Source: Jongsikchunia kroppenstedtii DSM 45133 (GTDB lineage: Bacteria; Actinomycetota; Actinomycetes; Mycobacteriales; Mycobacteriaceae). Taken from it: a stretch of 64,000 nt of DNA. The stretch spans positions 62,001 through 126,000 of the forward strand of contig NZ_AQYG01000042.1 in assembly GCF_000380485.1 (NCBI RefSeq). Direction: 5' to 3'. The notes beneath the pieces are model-generated. The model was not told the DNA's origin. It ran no database searches and worked only from the letters and a program-made list of their open reading frames with translations. Positions 1-8,094 of the stretch are shown one piece after another (positions within the stretch are counted from its first letter, which is position 1; each line of letters starts with the position of its first letter). Position numbers and translations under genes: made by a program.

Positions 1-94
1 CGACTCGGTCAACCAGGTCGAGGGCGCGTCCCAGGTGATCGTCACGGCCGGCACCGGGGTGCCGACCAGCGGCCTCGTGCTGACGCACGATTAG
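1..94 (+). CDS. C-terminus of a thiolase-like / lipid-transfer-type protein (partial)
   Basis: Reading from base 2 gives 30 codons ending in TAG at 92-94; the start lies outside the window. The tail contains VNQVEGASQV and GTGVPTSG, which resemble the C-terminal end of thiolase-superfamily 'lipid-transfer' proteins that act on CoA esters of sterol side chains (family knowledge, from memory). The next gene on the same strand begins 53 bases later and is an acyl-CoA ligase, so the two probably share a transcript. The fragment is too short to say which thiolase subfamily it belongs to. Confidence 0.55.
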   Translation, partial: DSVNQVEGASQVIVTAGTGVPTSGLVLTHD

Positions 95-146
95 AAGCCC
101 AGCACTCACGCACGAGCAGCCCAATTTCATTGCAGGAGAGGTAGTT

Positions 147-1760
147 ATGCACCAGTTCAATCTCGCGGACATCTTCGAGACGGTCACCGACGCGGTCGGT
201 GAGCGCGTCGCGCTGACGTACGAAGGCCAGAACTTCACCTACCTCGAGCTCGAGGCGCTCAGCAACCAGGTCGCGCACCTGCTCGCCGACAATGGCGTCG
301 GCGCGGGCGACCACGTGGCGCTGTACCTGAAGAACAGTGTCGAGCACGTCACCTCGATCCTCGGCCTGATCAAGGTGCGGGCCAGCCCGATCAACGTCAA
401 CTACCGCTACACCGAGCCGGAGTTGGAGTACATCTTCACCAACTCCGATTCGACCGCGATCGTCGTCGAGGAGGCCGAGCACCAGGAGGTCCTGGCGGGC
501 CTGCTGCCCTCGCTGCCGAAGGTCGCCACGGTCTACGTGATCGGGCCGATCGAGTCGGTGCTGCGGGATGCGGCCGCGGCGAACGGCAAGGCGCTGGTGG
601 CCTTCTCCGACTTCGAGACCAGGTCGACCGACCGCGACTTCGAGCCCCGGACCGGCGACGAGCTGTATGTGCTCTACACCGGCGGCACCACGGGCTACCC
701 GAAGGGCGTCATGTGGCGGCACGACGACTTCTTCCACAAGCCGCTCTCGGGTGGCAACCCGTACGGCACCGACGCGCGCACGACGCTGGAGGAAGTCGCC
801 ACCGGCGCAAAGGAATTCCCCGGCCTGGCGTTCTTGATCGCCGCACCGCTGATGCACGGCGCCGCGTCGTACTCACTGTTCACCTTCTTCACCCTGGGCT
901 CGCGCGTGGTGCTGATGCGTCAGTTCGACGCCGAGAAGATGATCCGCTCGGTCGAGACCGACAAGACGCAGGTGATCCTGATCGTCGGCGACGGCATGGG
1001 ACTGCCGCTGGCCGAGGCGATGGAGAAGCTGAAGGACGAGGTCGACATGTCGTCGCTGTTCTCGATCACCTCCGGCGGCGGCCTCTGGTCGGTGCCGGTG
1101 CGCAATCGGATGCTCGCCGTGAAACCGGATCTGTTGCTGCGCGACAACTTCGGTGCGTCGGAGTCGGGCAACGACGGCGCGTTCGAGATCGACGATGCCG
1201 GCAATCTGCGGATGCCGCCGACGGACAAGATGAAGGTGCTCGACGAGTCGCTGAACGAGATCACGCCGGGCAGTGACGAAGTGGGCCTGATCGCCCGGAT
1301 CGGTCACGTCCCGATGGGCTACTACAACGACCCGGAGAAGACCGCCAAGACCTTCCCGACGCTCGCCGACGGCACCCGGGTCTCGGTCCTGGGCGACATG
1401 GGCAAGGTCGAGGCCGATGGCACCATCGTCTTCCTGGGCCGCGGTTCCGGCTGTATCAACACCGGCGGCGAGAAGGTGTTCGCCGAAGAGGTCGAGGCGG
1501 CACTGCACGGCCATCCGGCCGTGGGTGACGCGCTGGTCGCGCCGGCTCCGGATGAGCGCCTCGGCCAGCGGGTCGCGGCCGTCGTGTCGCTGCGCGCCGG
1601 CGCCGAGGCCCCGTCGGTCGACGAGATCCGGGATCATTGCCGGAAGACGTTGGCGGGCTACAAGGTGCCGAAGACGGTGGTGTTCGTCGACGAGATCAAG
1701 CGCACCCCGGCCGGCAAGGCCGACTACAAGTGGGCCAAGGAGACCGTGGCCGCCGGTTGA
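147..1760 (+). CDS. acyl-CoA synthetase (AMP-forming ligase), FadD19-like
   Basis: A 537-residue ANL-superfamily ligase that would adenylate a carboxylic acid and transfer it to CoA in the cytoplasm. The AMP/ATP loop YTGGTTGYPKGV is at residues 177-188, a YYNDPEKT segment follows in the second half, and the C-terminal PAGKADYKW region carries the expected catalytic Lys. An AGGAGAGG ribosome site stands seven bases before ATG. It resembles FadD19 of this window (47183-48802) in length and N-terminal layout (NLADIFE versus NIADLIE; YIFTNSD versus HIFTNSD), so it is probably a paralogue with a related steroid or fatty-acid substrate. It follows a thiolase-like gene in the same direction. No KstR box was found just upstream. 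The substrate is not deducible. Confidence 0.85.
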   Translation: MHQFNLADIFETVTDAVGERVALTYEGQNFTYLELEALSNQVAHLLADNGVGAGDHVALYLKNSVEHVTSILGLIKVRASPINVNYRYTEPELEYIFTNSDSTAIVVEEAEHQEVLAGLLPSLPKVATVYVIGPIESVLRDAAAANGKALVAFSDFETRSTDRDFEPRTGDELYVLYTGGTTGYPKGVMWRHDDFFHKPLSGGNPYGTDARTTLEEVATGAKEFPGLAFLIAAPLMHGAASYSLFTFFTLGSRVVLMRQFDAEKMIRSVETDKTQVILIVGDGMGLPLAEAMEKLKDEVDMSSLFSITSGGGLWSVPVRNRMLAVKPDLLLRDNFGASESGNDGAFEIDDAGNLRMPPTDKMKVLDESLNEITPGSDEVGLIARIGHVPMGYYNDPEKTAKTFPTLADGTRVSVLGDMGKVEADGTIVFLGRGSGCINTGGEKVFAEEVEAALHGHPAVGDALVAPAPDERLGQRVAAVVSLRAGAEAPSVDEIRDHCRKTLAGYKVPKTVVFVDEIKRTPAGKADYKWAKETVAAG

Positions 1761-1813
1761 TCATCGACACCACATCGTGACGAGTCGGTGGTCGGGGTCT
1801 GATCGCGTCCTGG

Positions 1814-2323
1814 TTAGCGCTGACCGAGCGGGATCTCGCCCGCTCCGGTGTTGAGGCAGCCGCTGAAAGTCTGGAAGTCGCCCGCGAAACCGGCGCCGTC
1901 GGTACAGGTGGCAGGGTGCTTACCGTCGACCGTGACCGTCGCGTTCGATCCCGCGATCGCGATCGAGAGTCCAGGGCGTACACCCATCGCGGTGGCGTTG
2001 GCGCCCGGACCCAGTGCGATGGCAGCGGGCCCCGAGTAGTCACGGGCTTGTGAGGTGGCGGTGCCGCCGGCAAGGCCGATGCCCAACGACAGGCCGTTCG
2101 GTCCAGCGGTGGCAGCCGCGTGGCCTCCTGTGTCCGCGATCCCTGCAGCGGTGCCGGTCGGGTCGGCCGTCGCCGAACACCCCGACTGGTACGTTGCCTG
2201 ACCTGGGTAGGCAGGGCAATACCCGGGTGCGGCCGTGGCAGTGCCCGTCGCGAACAATGTCGCGGCAGCTGCGGTGCTCGCAAACCCTGCGACGATAACG
2301 ACGCCATGTGCGAACTTCTTCAT
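1814..2323 (-). CDS. small secreted protein of unknown function
   Basis: 169 residues beginning MKKFAHGVVIVAGF, a typical Sec signal peptide with a lysine start, hydrophobic core and an AAA/ATA cleavage region near residue 32. The mature part has two pairs of cysteines (around residues 36/49 and near the end) that could form disulfides, and a long Gly/Ala/Thr-rich middle with GLSLGIGLAGG and GANATAMGV, reminiscent of repetitive beta-strand proteins. No catalytic motif is visible. It stands alone on the minus strand, convergent with the ligase gene, with about 185 bases of upstream DNA. Small alanine/glycine-rich exported proteins are common in mycolic-acid bacteria, but none is recognised as an orthologue. 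Confidence 0.65.
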   Translation of the reverse strand: MKKFAHGVVIVAGFASTAAAATLFATGTATAAPGYCPAYPGQATYQSGCSATADPTGTAAGIADTGGHAAATAGPNGLSLGIGLAGGTATSQARDYSGPAAIALGPGANATAMGVRPGLSIAIAGSNATVTVDGKHPATCTDGAGFAGDFQTFSGCLNTGAGEIPLGQR

Positions 2324-2508
2324 CGGAAATCACCATCCTTGAACCATTTTCGTGAACGGGTCCGCTGGCCACGCCTGCGAATCCGTGAACCTGTCTCAAG
2401 GGATTCGGTGGCGTCGGGAGGAAGGATGGGTCGGAACGCGTGGTCGGACTCTTCTATCACCGCTTCGGCCCGCCGGCCGGTGCCACGGAGACGTTCGCGG
2501 CCGAGTGA

Positions 2509-3000
2509 TCACGGCCGCAATGTCTTGGCGAACCAGTAGTCGGCGTAAGGGTTGTCGTTGAAGCGAGGCACCTCGGTGAAGCCGAGTCGGCGATACATCG
2601 CGATCGCCCCGGTCAGGGCGCGGTTGGTGTCCAGCTGCAGGGTGTGTGTACCGGCGTCGCGCGCCCGGGTCTCGAGCTCGAGGACCAGTCGGCGGCCCAG
2701 TCCGTGACCGCGGGTCGACGGGGCGGTCCACACCCGCTTGATCTCCGCCACGCCGGCGTCGTGGAAGGTCAGGGCGCCGCAGCCGACGGTCTCGCCGGCC
2801 GCAGAGGTGGCGATCAGCAGCAGACCTCGCGGTGGGGTGATGGACGGATCCCCAATGGCCCCACCGACATCCGGGTCGAAGCCGTCCGGGAACAGCTCGG
2901 CGAGTTCGGTGTAGTACGCCTCTGCCGAATGCCGGGCGGCGGCGGAACCGGGATCGGCCGGTGCGATCCGGATGTCAACGGTCTCGTCCGTGTCGCCCAT
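2509..3000 (-). CDS. GNAT-family N-acetyltransferase
   Basis: 163 residues from the ATG at 3000. The GNAT acetyl-CoA loop is seen as GHGLGRRLV at roughly residues 102-110, preceded by the beta-4 strand VAEIKRVWTAPS and followed by the typical late segment TGAIAMYRRLGFTEV and a C-terminal NPYADYWFAK. These are the standard features of small acetyltransferases that acetylate an amine on a metabolite, peptide or drug. A frame open further upstream to 3081 lacks conserved sequence and a ribosome site, so the shorter form was chosen. The gene ends 186 bases from the secreted protein gene. The acceptor cannot be predicted. Confidence 0.8.
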   Translation of the reverse strand: MGDTDETVDIRIAPADPGSAAARHSAEAYYTELAELFPDGFDPDVGGAIGDPSITPPRGLLLIATSAAGETVGCGALTFHDAGVAEIKRVWTAPSTRGHGLGRRLVLELETRARDAGTHTLQLDTNRALTGAIAMYRRLGFTEVPRFNDNPYADYWFAKTLRP

Positions 3001-3150
3001 GCGGCAGACTCTAGTCTTCGGTCGCCGGCACCTGCGCGGGCTCGACCCTGTCGGCAACGTCGATCTGCATTTCGTGTTCAAATCGCCATGGATCGGTTCC
3101 GTTGTCCAGAAACGGATTTCGTCCGCCCGTTGGTTCGATGAAACATGTTG

Positions 3151-3915
3151 TCATGCGCCGAGAAACGGTAATGCCACGGCCAGGAAGCCATCCGGGTCGG
3201 AGGAGAATGCCACATGCCCGGTGTCCAGTTCGGTGACCGGGCCCAACTCTTGCGGTAAGAATTCGCGACGAACGATCGGGTCTTGCCGACCCCACACCAC
3301 CAGCGCGGGAGCGGTGATCTGGCTATGGCTGAGGTCGTAGTCCGCCGCGGCGAATCCTCGCCAGATGCTCGCGGCGACCCGGGCACCTTCAGGCGTCTTG
3401 GCGCGGGCAACCGCCCGCGCCTCGATCTGCCTGTCGGAGTCGGTGCGTGAACGCATGTACGCCGGCACCATTCGTGGCATCAACTGCCGGGCGACAGCCG
3501 GGATTCCGACCGTGCGAGAGGCAACCCGCACGAACCAGGGCACCGTCACGAATCCTCCGGGGTTGACCAGTACCAGATGCGTGACGGCGTCGGGCCGCCG
3601 CGCGGCCAGACGGCCGGCGGCGAACGCGCCAACGGAGTTGCCGATATAGGCGGCGCTCGACAACCCCAATGCGTCTACGACGTCTTCGAGTACATCCGCG
3701 AGCAGCGTCACCGACGGTTGCGCCGGATCGGACAGGCCATGGCCCGGCCAATCGACCGCGATCACACGGAAGTGTGCGGCCAACTGAGTTGCGATCGGAT
3801 CGAAGTCGTGGTGGTCATGCAAAGTGGCGTGCAAGAGCACAACCGGAGGACCCGCACCGCGCTCGACCACATGCACCAGGCCGGCGCGGCTGCTGATCAT
3901 GGCTGATTCGCTCAT
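3151..3915 (-). CDS. alpha/beta hydrolase
   Basis: 254 residues with the alpha/beta hydrolase fold: oxyanion segment VVLLHATL, the strand-4 region VDWPGHGLSD, nucleophile elbow GNSVG (Ser at about residue 94), acid in VVWGRQDPI and catalytic His in DTGHVAF. Start chosen at 3915, which has GGAG seven bases ahead; an upstream ATG at 3927 is possible. It is divergent from a TetR gene with a palindrome between them, so it is probably the regulated target. It shares the GNS elbow and an xNPGG segment with meta-cleavage hydrolases, but is shorter than HsaD (about 290 residues) and lacks its GNSLGG/MGPGG pattern, so it is not called HsaD. Substrate unknown. Confidence 0.8.
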   Translation of the reverse strand: MSESAMISSRAGLVHVVERGAGPPVVLLHATLHDHHDFDPIATQLAAHFRVIAVDWPGHGLSDPAQPSVTLLADVLEDVVDALGLSSAAYIGNSVGAFAAGRLAARRPDAVTHLVLVNPGGFVTVPWFVRVASRTVGIPAVARQLMPRMVPAYMRSRTDSDRQIEARAVARAKTPEGARVAASIWRGFAAADYDLSHSQITAPALVVWGRQDPIVRREFLPQELGPVTELDTGHVAFSSDPDGFLAVALPFLGA

Positions 3916-3930
3916 CCCATACTCCATTCA

Positions 3931-3950
3931 TTGACCGACTGGTCGGTTAA
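3931..3950. promoter_or_regulatory. TetR-type operator between the hydrolase and its regulator
   Basis: TTGACCGAC-TG-GTCGGTTAA is an inverted repeat with nine-base arms and one mismatch, centred between the divergent hydrolase (start 3915) and TetR (start 4006) genes. The location and size fit a site bound by the adjacent regulator to control both genes. Binding itself is inferred. Confidence 0.6.
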
Positions 3951-4005
3951 TGAATGTTAAGCTGTGACGGTCCGCGCCGCAAGAAGTGACTGAGGAGGAT
4001 CCGGA

Positions 4006-4560
4006 GTGTCGATTCGAGTCGAGGCGGCCGCGCAGACCCGGGCCGCGCTGGTCGATGCCGGGCTGCGATTGGCTGACCGATTCAGCATCGCCGAGCTCAG
4101 TGCCAACCGTGTCGTGGCCGAGGCCGGTGTATCCAAGGGGACGTTCTTTCATCACTTCCCGAACAGAGTCCAGTACCTCCTGGCGCTGCATGCTGGCTTC
4201 CACGACCGTTTGGACGCCGAAATGGCCGCCGCCATCGCCGATCTGCCTCCGGGCCGGGATCGACTGCGGGTAGCTCAACAGACGTATTTGGACGGTTGCC
4301 GGCGTAATCGAGGCGTGCGCGGGCTCCTGCTTGAAGCGCGGGCTGAGCGTGCGATCACGGATCGGATCAATGCCCGCAATGAGGCACTTGCCGACGTTGC
4401 GGCTGCGGACTTTCGTGCCATGGGCTGGTCACACCCGACCGAGTCGGCGCGACTGTGGATCGGCATGGTGGTCGAAGCCGCGTTGCTCGAACTAGACCAG
4501 GCGGCCGCAAGTTCCTCTGTCCGTGCGGCATTGGACCAGTACCTGACCGCTCGTGAGTGA
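4006..4560 (+). CDS. TetR/AcrR-family transcriptional regulator
   Basis: 184 residues from a GTG start with GAGGAGG twelve bases ahead. The N-terminal helix-turn-helix is visible: AELSANRVVAEAGVSKGTFFHHFPNR at about residues 29-54 (quoted as ANRVVAEAGVSKG and FFHHFPN), which is the canonical TetR recognition region. The rest is a helical ligand-binding domain with no recognisable subfamily. It is divergent from the alpha/beta hydrolase gene across a 90-base gap holding a good palindrome, so autoregulation and repression of the hydrolase are likely. Its stop lies four bases from the end of the convergent MFS gene. It is not KstR: neither its operator nor its context fits. Confidence 0.85.
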   Translation: MSIRVEAAAQTRAALVDAGLRLADRFSIAELSANRVVAEAGVSKGTFFHHFPNRVQYLLALHAGFHDRLDAEMAAAIADLPPGRDRLRVAQQTYLDGCRRNRGVRGLLLEARAERAITDRINARNEALADVAAADFRAMGWSHPTESARLWIGMVVEAALLELDQAAASSSVRAALDQYLTARE

Positions 4561-4563
4561 TGA

Positions 4564-6231
4564 TCAGTCGCTGCCCGATGACACCCTCAAAGGCTCGGCC
4601 GCGTCGGCGGCGTCCTCCTGCATTCGGATCGGCGCCAGCCACGCCATGATCGCGCCGCCGATGAGCACGAGCACGCCGAGAACGATGCTCGACTGCCCGG
4701 CCGGCGCGGTGAAGGCGTGATGCGCCTGCTCGGTGATCCGCTGAGTCAGTGACTGATCCTGTGCGGGAAGCTGTTTGGCGACCTGGAGCGCCTCCGCCAA
4801 CGACCGGGACAGATGGTCGGCGGCCTGGTCGGCCGAGGCATGCAACTGTGCGGCCTGCTCGGGCTTTCCGGCGGCGGCCAGCTGATCGGCCTGATGGTTC
4901 AGCTGCGCTCGGGTCGCCTGCGCCGTCGCATCGATCTTGTGCGAATAGCCGGCAGCGAGCAGGCTGCCGGCCACGGCGATGCCGATCGAGGCACCGAGTT
5001 CGCGGGCGGTGTCGTTGAGCGCGGAACCTATGCCCTGGTTGTCCAGCGGCGTGTTGACCATGATCGCCGACGTCGACGGCGATTGCGCCACACCGAATCC
5101 CAGCGCCATCACGGCGAGAACCGTGGTGTAGGTCCAGTACTGGGCGTCGGAGTAGATGCCCAGCAGCACCATGCCGACGCCCATCACCAACATGCCGACC
5201 GTCAGGATCGCCTTCAGGTTGAACTTCACCGCCAGCCAGTTGCCGAGCAGCGAGAACACCATCACGACGATCACCATCGGGACGAGGCCGACCGCGGCGC
5301 CCAGCGGCGAGTAGCCGTAGATCAACTGGAACTGCTGAAGGATCAGGAAGAACATGCCGAACACCGCCGTGTTCTGCAGCAGGATCGCCAGCGTGCCGGC
5401 CGACAGGGCGCGATTGCGGAAGACCCGCACGTCCAGCAGCGGATGGTCGGTGCGCAGCTGCAGCCAGACGAACAGGCCCATCAACAGCAAGCCGCCGATG
5501 AGGCACAGCAGCACAACAGGATCGGTCCAGCCCGAATGCGGCGCCTCGACCAAGGCGAAGACGAATACCGCGATGGCGACGACCGACACGATCGAGCCGG
5601 TGATGTCGAACTTGGGGGAGGTGGAGTCCTTGGTGGACCCGATGGTGGTGACCAGTGCGAGGCACCCGATCGCCGAGATGACGAAGGTGACGAAGATCGA
5701 TCGCCAGGAGAAGAACTCCAGCAGCAGGCCGGTGACGAAGAAGCCGGCGATCGCGCCGACGCCGGCCACCGCGGCCCAGACGCTCACGCCGAGAGCACGT
5801 TTGGACTCTGGCACCTGCGAGGTGATCAGCGACAGCGTCGCCGGCATCACGAATGCCGCGCCGACGCCGGTAATCACCCGGCTGACGACGAACCAGGTCG
5901 GCTCGTCGATCCAGATCGGCATGGCCGAGCCGGCCGCGAACAGCGCCAGTCCGGCCATCAGAATGCCGCGGCGGCCGAACTTGTCGCCGATCGCACCCGC
6001 CGGAAAGAGCAGCGCCGCCAATGCCAGCGTGTAGCCGTCGACGATCCAGGTGAGCTGACTGTTGGTGGCGCCGATGTCGGGAGCGATATCCGGCAGCGCG
6101 GTGTTCAATGCCGCGACCGCGGCGACCACCAGGCTGACGGCGGCGCAGGCCACGAAGATGACCCAGGCGATCCGCAGATTCGACACGGTGGCGTCGGTCT
6201 GATCGGATCGGTTGGATTCCGGTTTGGTCAC
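4564..6231 (-). CDS. MFS transporter, DHA2 (EmrB/QacA-like, 14-TM) family
   Basis: 555 residues with many hydrophobic segments, consistent with a 14-helix drug:proton antiporter. The family signatures are present: the loop GDKFGRRG after helix 2 and LDVRVFRNRALSAG in the central region that in DHA2 exporters precedes the second half. The first transmembrane segment begins near residue 22 after a short charged N-terminus. The C-terminal 100 residues form an Ala/Gln-rich helical stretch before a final hydrophobic segment. Such proteins usually export cationic drugs or metabolites. The gene converges on the TetR gene with only three bases between stops and has a separate promoter region at 6232-6367. 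Substrate unknown. Confidence 0.88.
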   Translation of the reverse strand: MTKPESNRSDQTDATVSNLRIAWVIFVACAAVSLVVAAVAALNTALPDIAPDIGATNSQLTWIVDGYTLALAALLFPAGAIGDKFGRRGILMAGLALFAAGSAMPIWIDEPTWFVVSRVITGVGAAFVMPATLSLITSQVPESKRALGVSVWAAVAGVGAIAGFFVTGLLLEFFSWRSIFVTFVISAIGCLALVTTIGSTKDSTSPKFDITGSIVSVVAIAVFVFALVEAPHSGWTDPVVLLCLIGGLLLMGLFVWLQLRTDHPLLDVRVFRNRALSAGTLAILLQNTAVFGMFFLILQQFQLIYGYSPLGAAVGLVPMVIVVMVFSLLGNWLAVKFNLKAILTVGMLVMGVGMVLLGIYSDAQYWTYTTVLAVMALGFGVAQSPSTSAIMVNTPLDNQGIGSALNDTARELGASIGIAVAGSLLAAGYSHKIDATAQATRAQLNHQADQLAAAGKPEQAAQLHASADQAADHLSRSLAEALQVAKQLPAQDQSLTQRITEQAHHAFTAPAGQSSIVLGVLVLIGGAIMAWLAPIRMQEDAADAAEPLRVSSGSD

Positions 6232-6367
6232 GGTCTCAACCTACGTTGTGCGATTGTTATTGCGACTCGCCGGGCGGCAATGACTCGTCACTTCGTTCAC
6301 TTGGGTCACAATTGTTTTGACCGAATCGCTGACTCTCTGCTGTCGCTCGAAGTACCCGAGGTGACCA

Positions 6368-6490
6368 ATGGCTTCCACCCACGTTCAGAACTCGCCTGCG
6401 CGCCTGCGCCTCTGGCGGGTTGTGGCAATGCTGCTGCCGTTGGCGGCGGTGGTCGCCGGGCTGCTGGTGATCCTGGCTTCGGCGGCCTGA
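6368..6490 (+). CDS. possible 40-residue single-pass membrane peptide
   Basis: ATG at 6368 opens a 40-codon frame ending in TGA at 6488-6490. The peptide has a polar, basic N-terminus (MASTHVQNSPARLRLWR) followed by about 22 hydrophobic residues (VVAMLLPLAAVVAGLLVILA), a clean single transmembrane helix with positive-inside orientation. A GAGG precedes the ATG by six bases. The stop sits at the left arm of a GC-rich hairpin at 6481-6512, as expected for a short transcription unit. No homologue is recalled, and hydrophobic chance frames are common in GC-rich DNA, so this is only a candidate. Confidence 0.4.
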   Translation: MASTHVQNSPARLRLWRVVAMLLPLAAVVAGLLVILASAA

Positions 6491-6512
6491 GCAGGTCATC
6501 ACCCAGGCCGCC
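6481..6512. terminator. GC-rich hairpin, likely bidirectional terminator
   Basis: GGCGGCCTG pairs with CAGGCCGCC across a 14-base loop. It overlaps the stop codon of the 40-residue frame and lies 19 bases past the stop of the convergent gene at 6531-6968. There is no T-tract, as is usual in these genomes. Confidence 0.5.
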
Positions 6513-6530
6513 GTCGGCCAGTGTCTTAGA

Positions 6531-6968
6531 TCAGTTGCTCATCTGCTGCTGGATCGTCGATCCCAGAGCCGGCAGCGACTCCCGCACGTGGTCCTGCGCC
6601 TTGCCGCGCAGCGACGAATAGGCCTTGGCCAGAGCCGCATTGGCATCTTCGGTGCGGCGATCGGTGACGGCCAGCAGAGCGTCGGAGACCTGGTCGCCGC
6701 GGGCGGTCAGGTACTCACCGAAATCGGCGCCGGCGTCCTTGCTGTCCCAGAACGGCTGCAGCGCATCGAGAAACTCCGGCAGGAGCTGATCGGTGGCGGT
6801 GTCGACGGCGCCGGGACGCACCTTCTGGACGGACTTGTAGGCGGCCTTGATGGCGGTGCCACTGATTCCGGTCTTGCCGTCCACCTCGGAATCGATGACG
6901 CCGGCGAGGGCGGTCACGACGGCGGGACGACGGGTGGGCTCGAGGAGAGTGTTCAGCGAATTAGTCAC
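6531..6968 (-). CDS. conserved hypothetical protein (DUF6918-like)
   Basis: 145 residues, soluble and mostly helical, beginning MTNSLNTLLEPTRRPAVV and containing the segments GKTGISGTAIKAAYK and LLPEFLDALQPFWDS. This matches my memory of a small protein family widespread in mycobacteria and relatives annotated only as a domain of unknown function; the family assignment is not verified. No catalytic residues, signal peptide or membrane segment are apparent. It has its own promoter region (176 bases to the next gene) and no obvious link to the steroid genes beside it. Confidence 0.65.
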   Translation of the reverse strand: MTNSLNTLLEPTRRPAVVTALAGVIDSEVDGKTGISGTAIKAAYKSVQKVRPGAVDTATDQLLPEFLDALQPFWDSKDAGADFGEYLTARGDQVSDALLAVTDRRTEDANAALAKAYSSLRGKAQDHVRESLPALGSTIQQQMSN

Positions 6969-7143
6969 GGGGACAACTTAATACACCGAGTCTGGACTTG
7001 GACAGTCGGCGCGTCGAGTGCGACGCACGTCCTGATCCGAGCCCGGACCGGGGGTAGATCTGAGCCTGAGGTTCAGCGCCCGTTCGGACCGGCCTGATCG
7101 AAGCGACTCGCGGTGGAATCGCAATCGGGCCGGTCCCGGACGA

Positions 7144-8004
7144 TCAGCGCTTGGTGAGCACCACGTTGCCGAGGGCGGGAGCGTCGTCCCGATCGGCCAC
7201 CGAGGCGGTGATCAGCAGGCGGTCGCCCTCGTCCCAGACGCGGGTGCGCAGGGTCTCGCCGGGGAACACGACGCCCGCGAACTTGACGCCGTAGTCGGCC
7301 ACCGCGGTCACGTCGCCGCCGAGCACGGTGTTCACCACGGCGCCGCAGACGGTGCCGTAGGTGCACAGGCCGTGCAGGATCGGAGCAGGGAATCCGGCGC
7401 CCTTGGCGAACTCCGGGTCGCTGTGCAGCGGATTGCGGTCGCCGCAGAGCCGGTACAGCAGGGCCTGCTGCGGCAGCGTCTTCGTCTCGATGACGTGGTC
7501 CGGGTCGCGGTCGGGGTACTCGACCTTGTCGGACGCGCCGCGCTCGCCGCCGAAGCCGCCCTCGCCCTTGGCGAAGATCGACGACCGGGCCGACCACAGC
7601 GGCTGGCCCGACTCGTCCACCGTGGTGGATTCCTGGACGATCACCGCGGCCGAGCCCTTGTCCTGCACCTCGACGATCTTGGTGCTGGTGGTCGCCGTCG
7701 CGGCGGCCGGCAGCGGCCGATGCAGGGTGATCTGCTGACCACCGTGCACGATCTTGGCCAGATCGATCTCGACACCCGGGAACGACACCTTTGGCGGCTC
7801 CACCATGTGGAACGTCGCGGCCACCGTCGCGAAGGTCGGCAGAACCTTCGGCGACACGTCGTTCTGATACTGCAGATCCGCTGCGTCCAGCGGCGAGATG
7901 CCCACGCTCACCCCGAGGTGATAGAGCTGCACGTCGGACGCGGTCCAACTGAACGTCGTGCTGCCGAGGTCGGCGCCGACGGCGACGGAAGGATCGATGG
8001 GCAT
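7144..8004 (-). CDS. hsd4B: MaoC-like 2-enoyl-CoA hydratase, Hsd4B type (Rv3538-like)
   Basis: 286 residues with a double hot-dog architecture. The N-terminal half carries the degenerate domain (YHLGVSVG) and the C-terminal half the hydratase-2 motif YRLCGDRNPLHSDPEFAKGAGFPAPILHG, seen as DRNPLHSDP at about residues 204-212, where Asp and His are the catalytic pair of R-specific enoyl-CoA hydratases. In mycobacteria the gene next to kstD encodes such a hydratase acting in side-chain beta-oxidation. Here it lies 90 bases downstream of kstD on the same strand, the same order as in M. tuberculosis. ATG at 8004 has GGGAGG seven bases ahead. Expected location is cytoplasmic. The substrate is inferred from context. 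Confidence 0.85.
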   Translation of the reverse strand: MPIDPSVAVGADLGSTTFSWTASDVQLYHLGVSVGISPLDAADLQYQNDVSPKVLPTFATVAATFHMVEPPKVSFPGVEIDLAKIVHGGQQITLHRPLPAAATATTSTKIVEVQDKGSAAVIVQESTTVDESGQPLWSARSSIFAKGEGGFGGERGASDKVEYPDRDPDHVIETKTLPQQALLYRLCGDRNPLHSDPEFAKGAGFPAPILHGLCTYGTVCGAVVNTVLGGDVTAVADYGVKFAGVVFPGETLRTRVWDEGDRLLITASVADRDDAPALGNVVLTKR

Positions 8005-8094
8005 GGTGTGCCTCCCTGTTCTTATTCGGTCTTACCAGTATGAGTAGTCAAGTGACGCAATAACTCTCGGCCAGGGCCGATTGCGGCAGCAGTG

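Noticed and set aside
3151-3915. Alpha/beta hydrolase as HsaD
   Set aside because: Shorter than HsaD, elbow GNSVGA rather than GNSLGG, no KstR box, and controlled by its own TetR; kept only as a possible replacement in a finding.
4006-4560. TetR gene as KstR or KstR2
   Set aside because: The adjacent palindrome ACCGAC-TG-GTCGGT does not match either consensus, and the gene controls a hydrolase; the regulators of the steroid boxes are not encoded in the window.
4813-6621. A 602-codon open frame on the plus strand opposite the MFS gene
   Set aside because: It is the antisense shadow of a GC-rich coding region: rich in Arg/Gln/His/Asp, no motif, no ribosome site, and opposite a clear 14-TM transporter.
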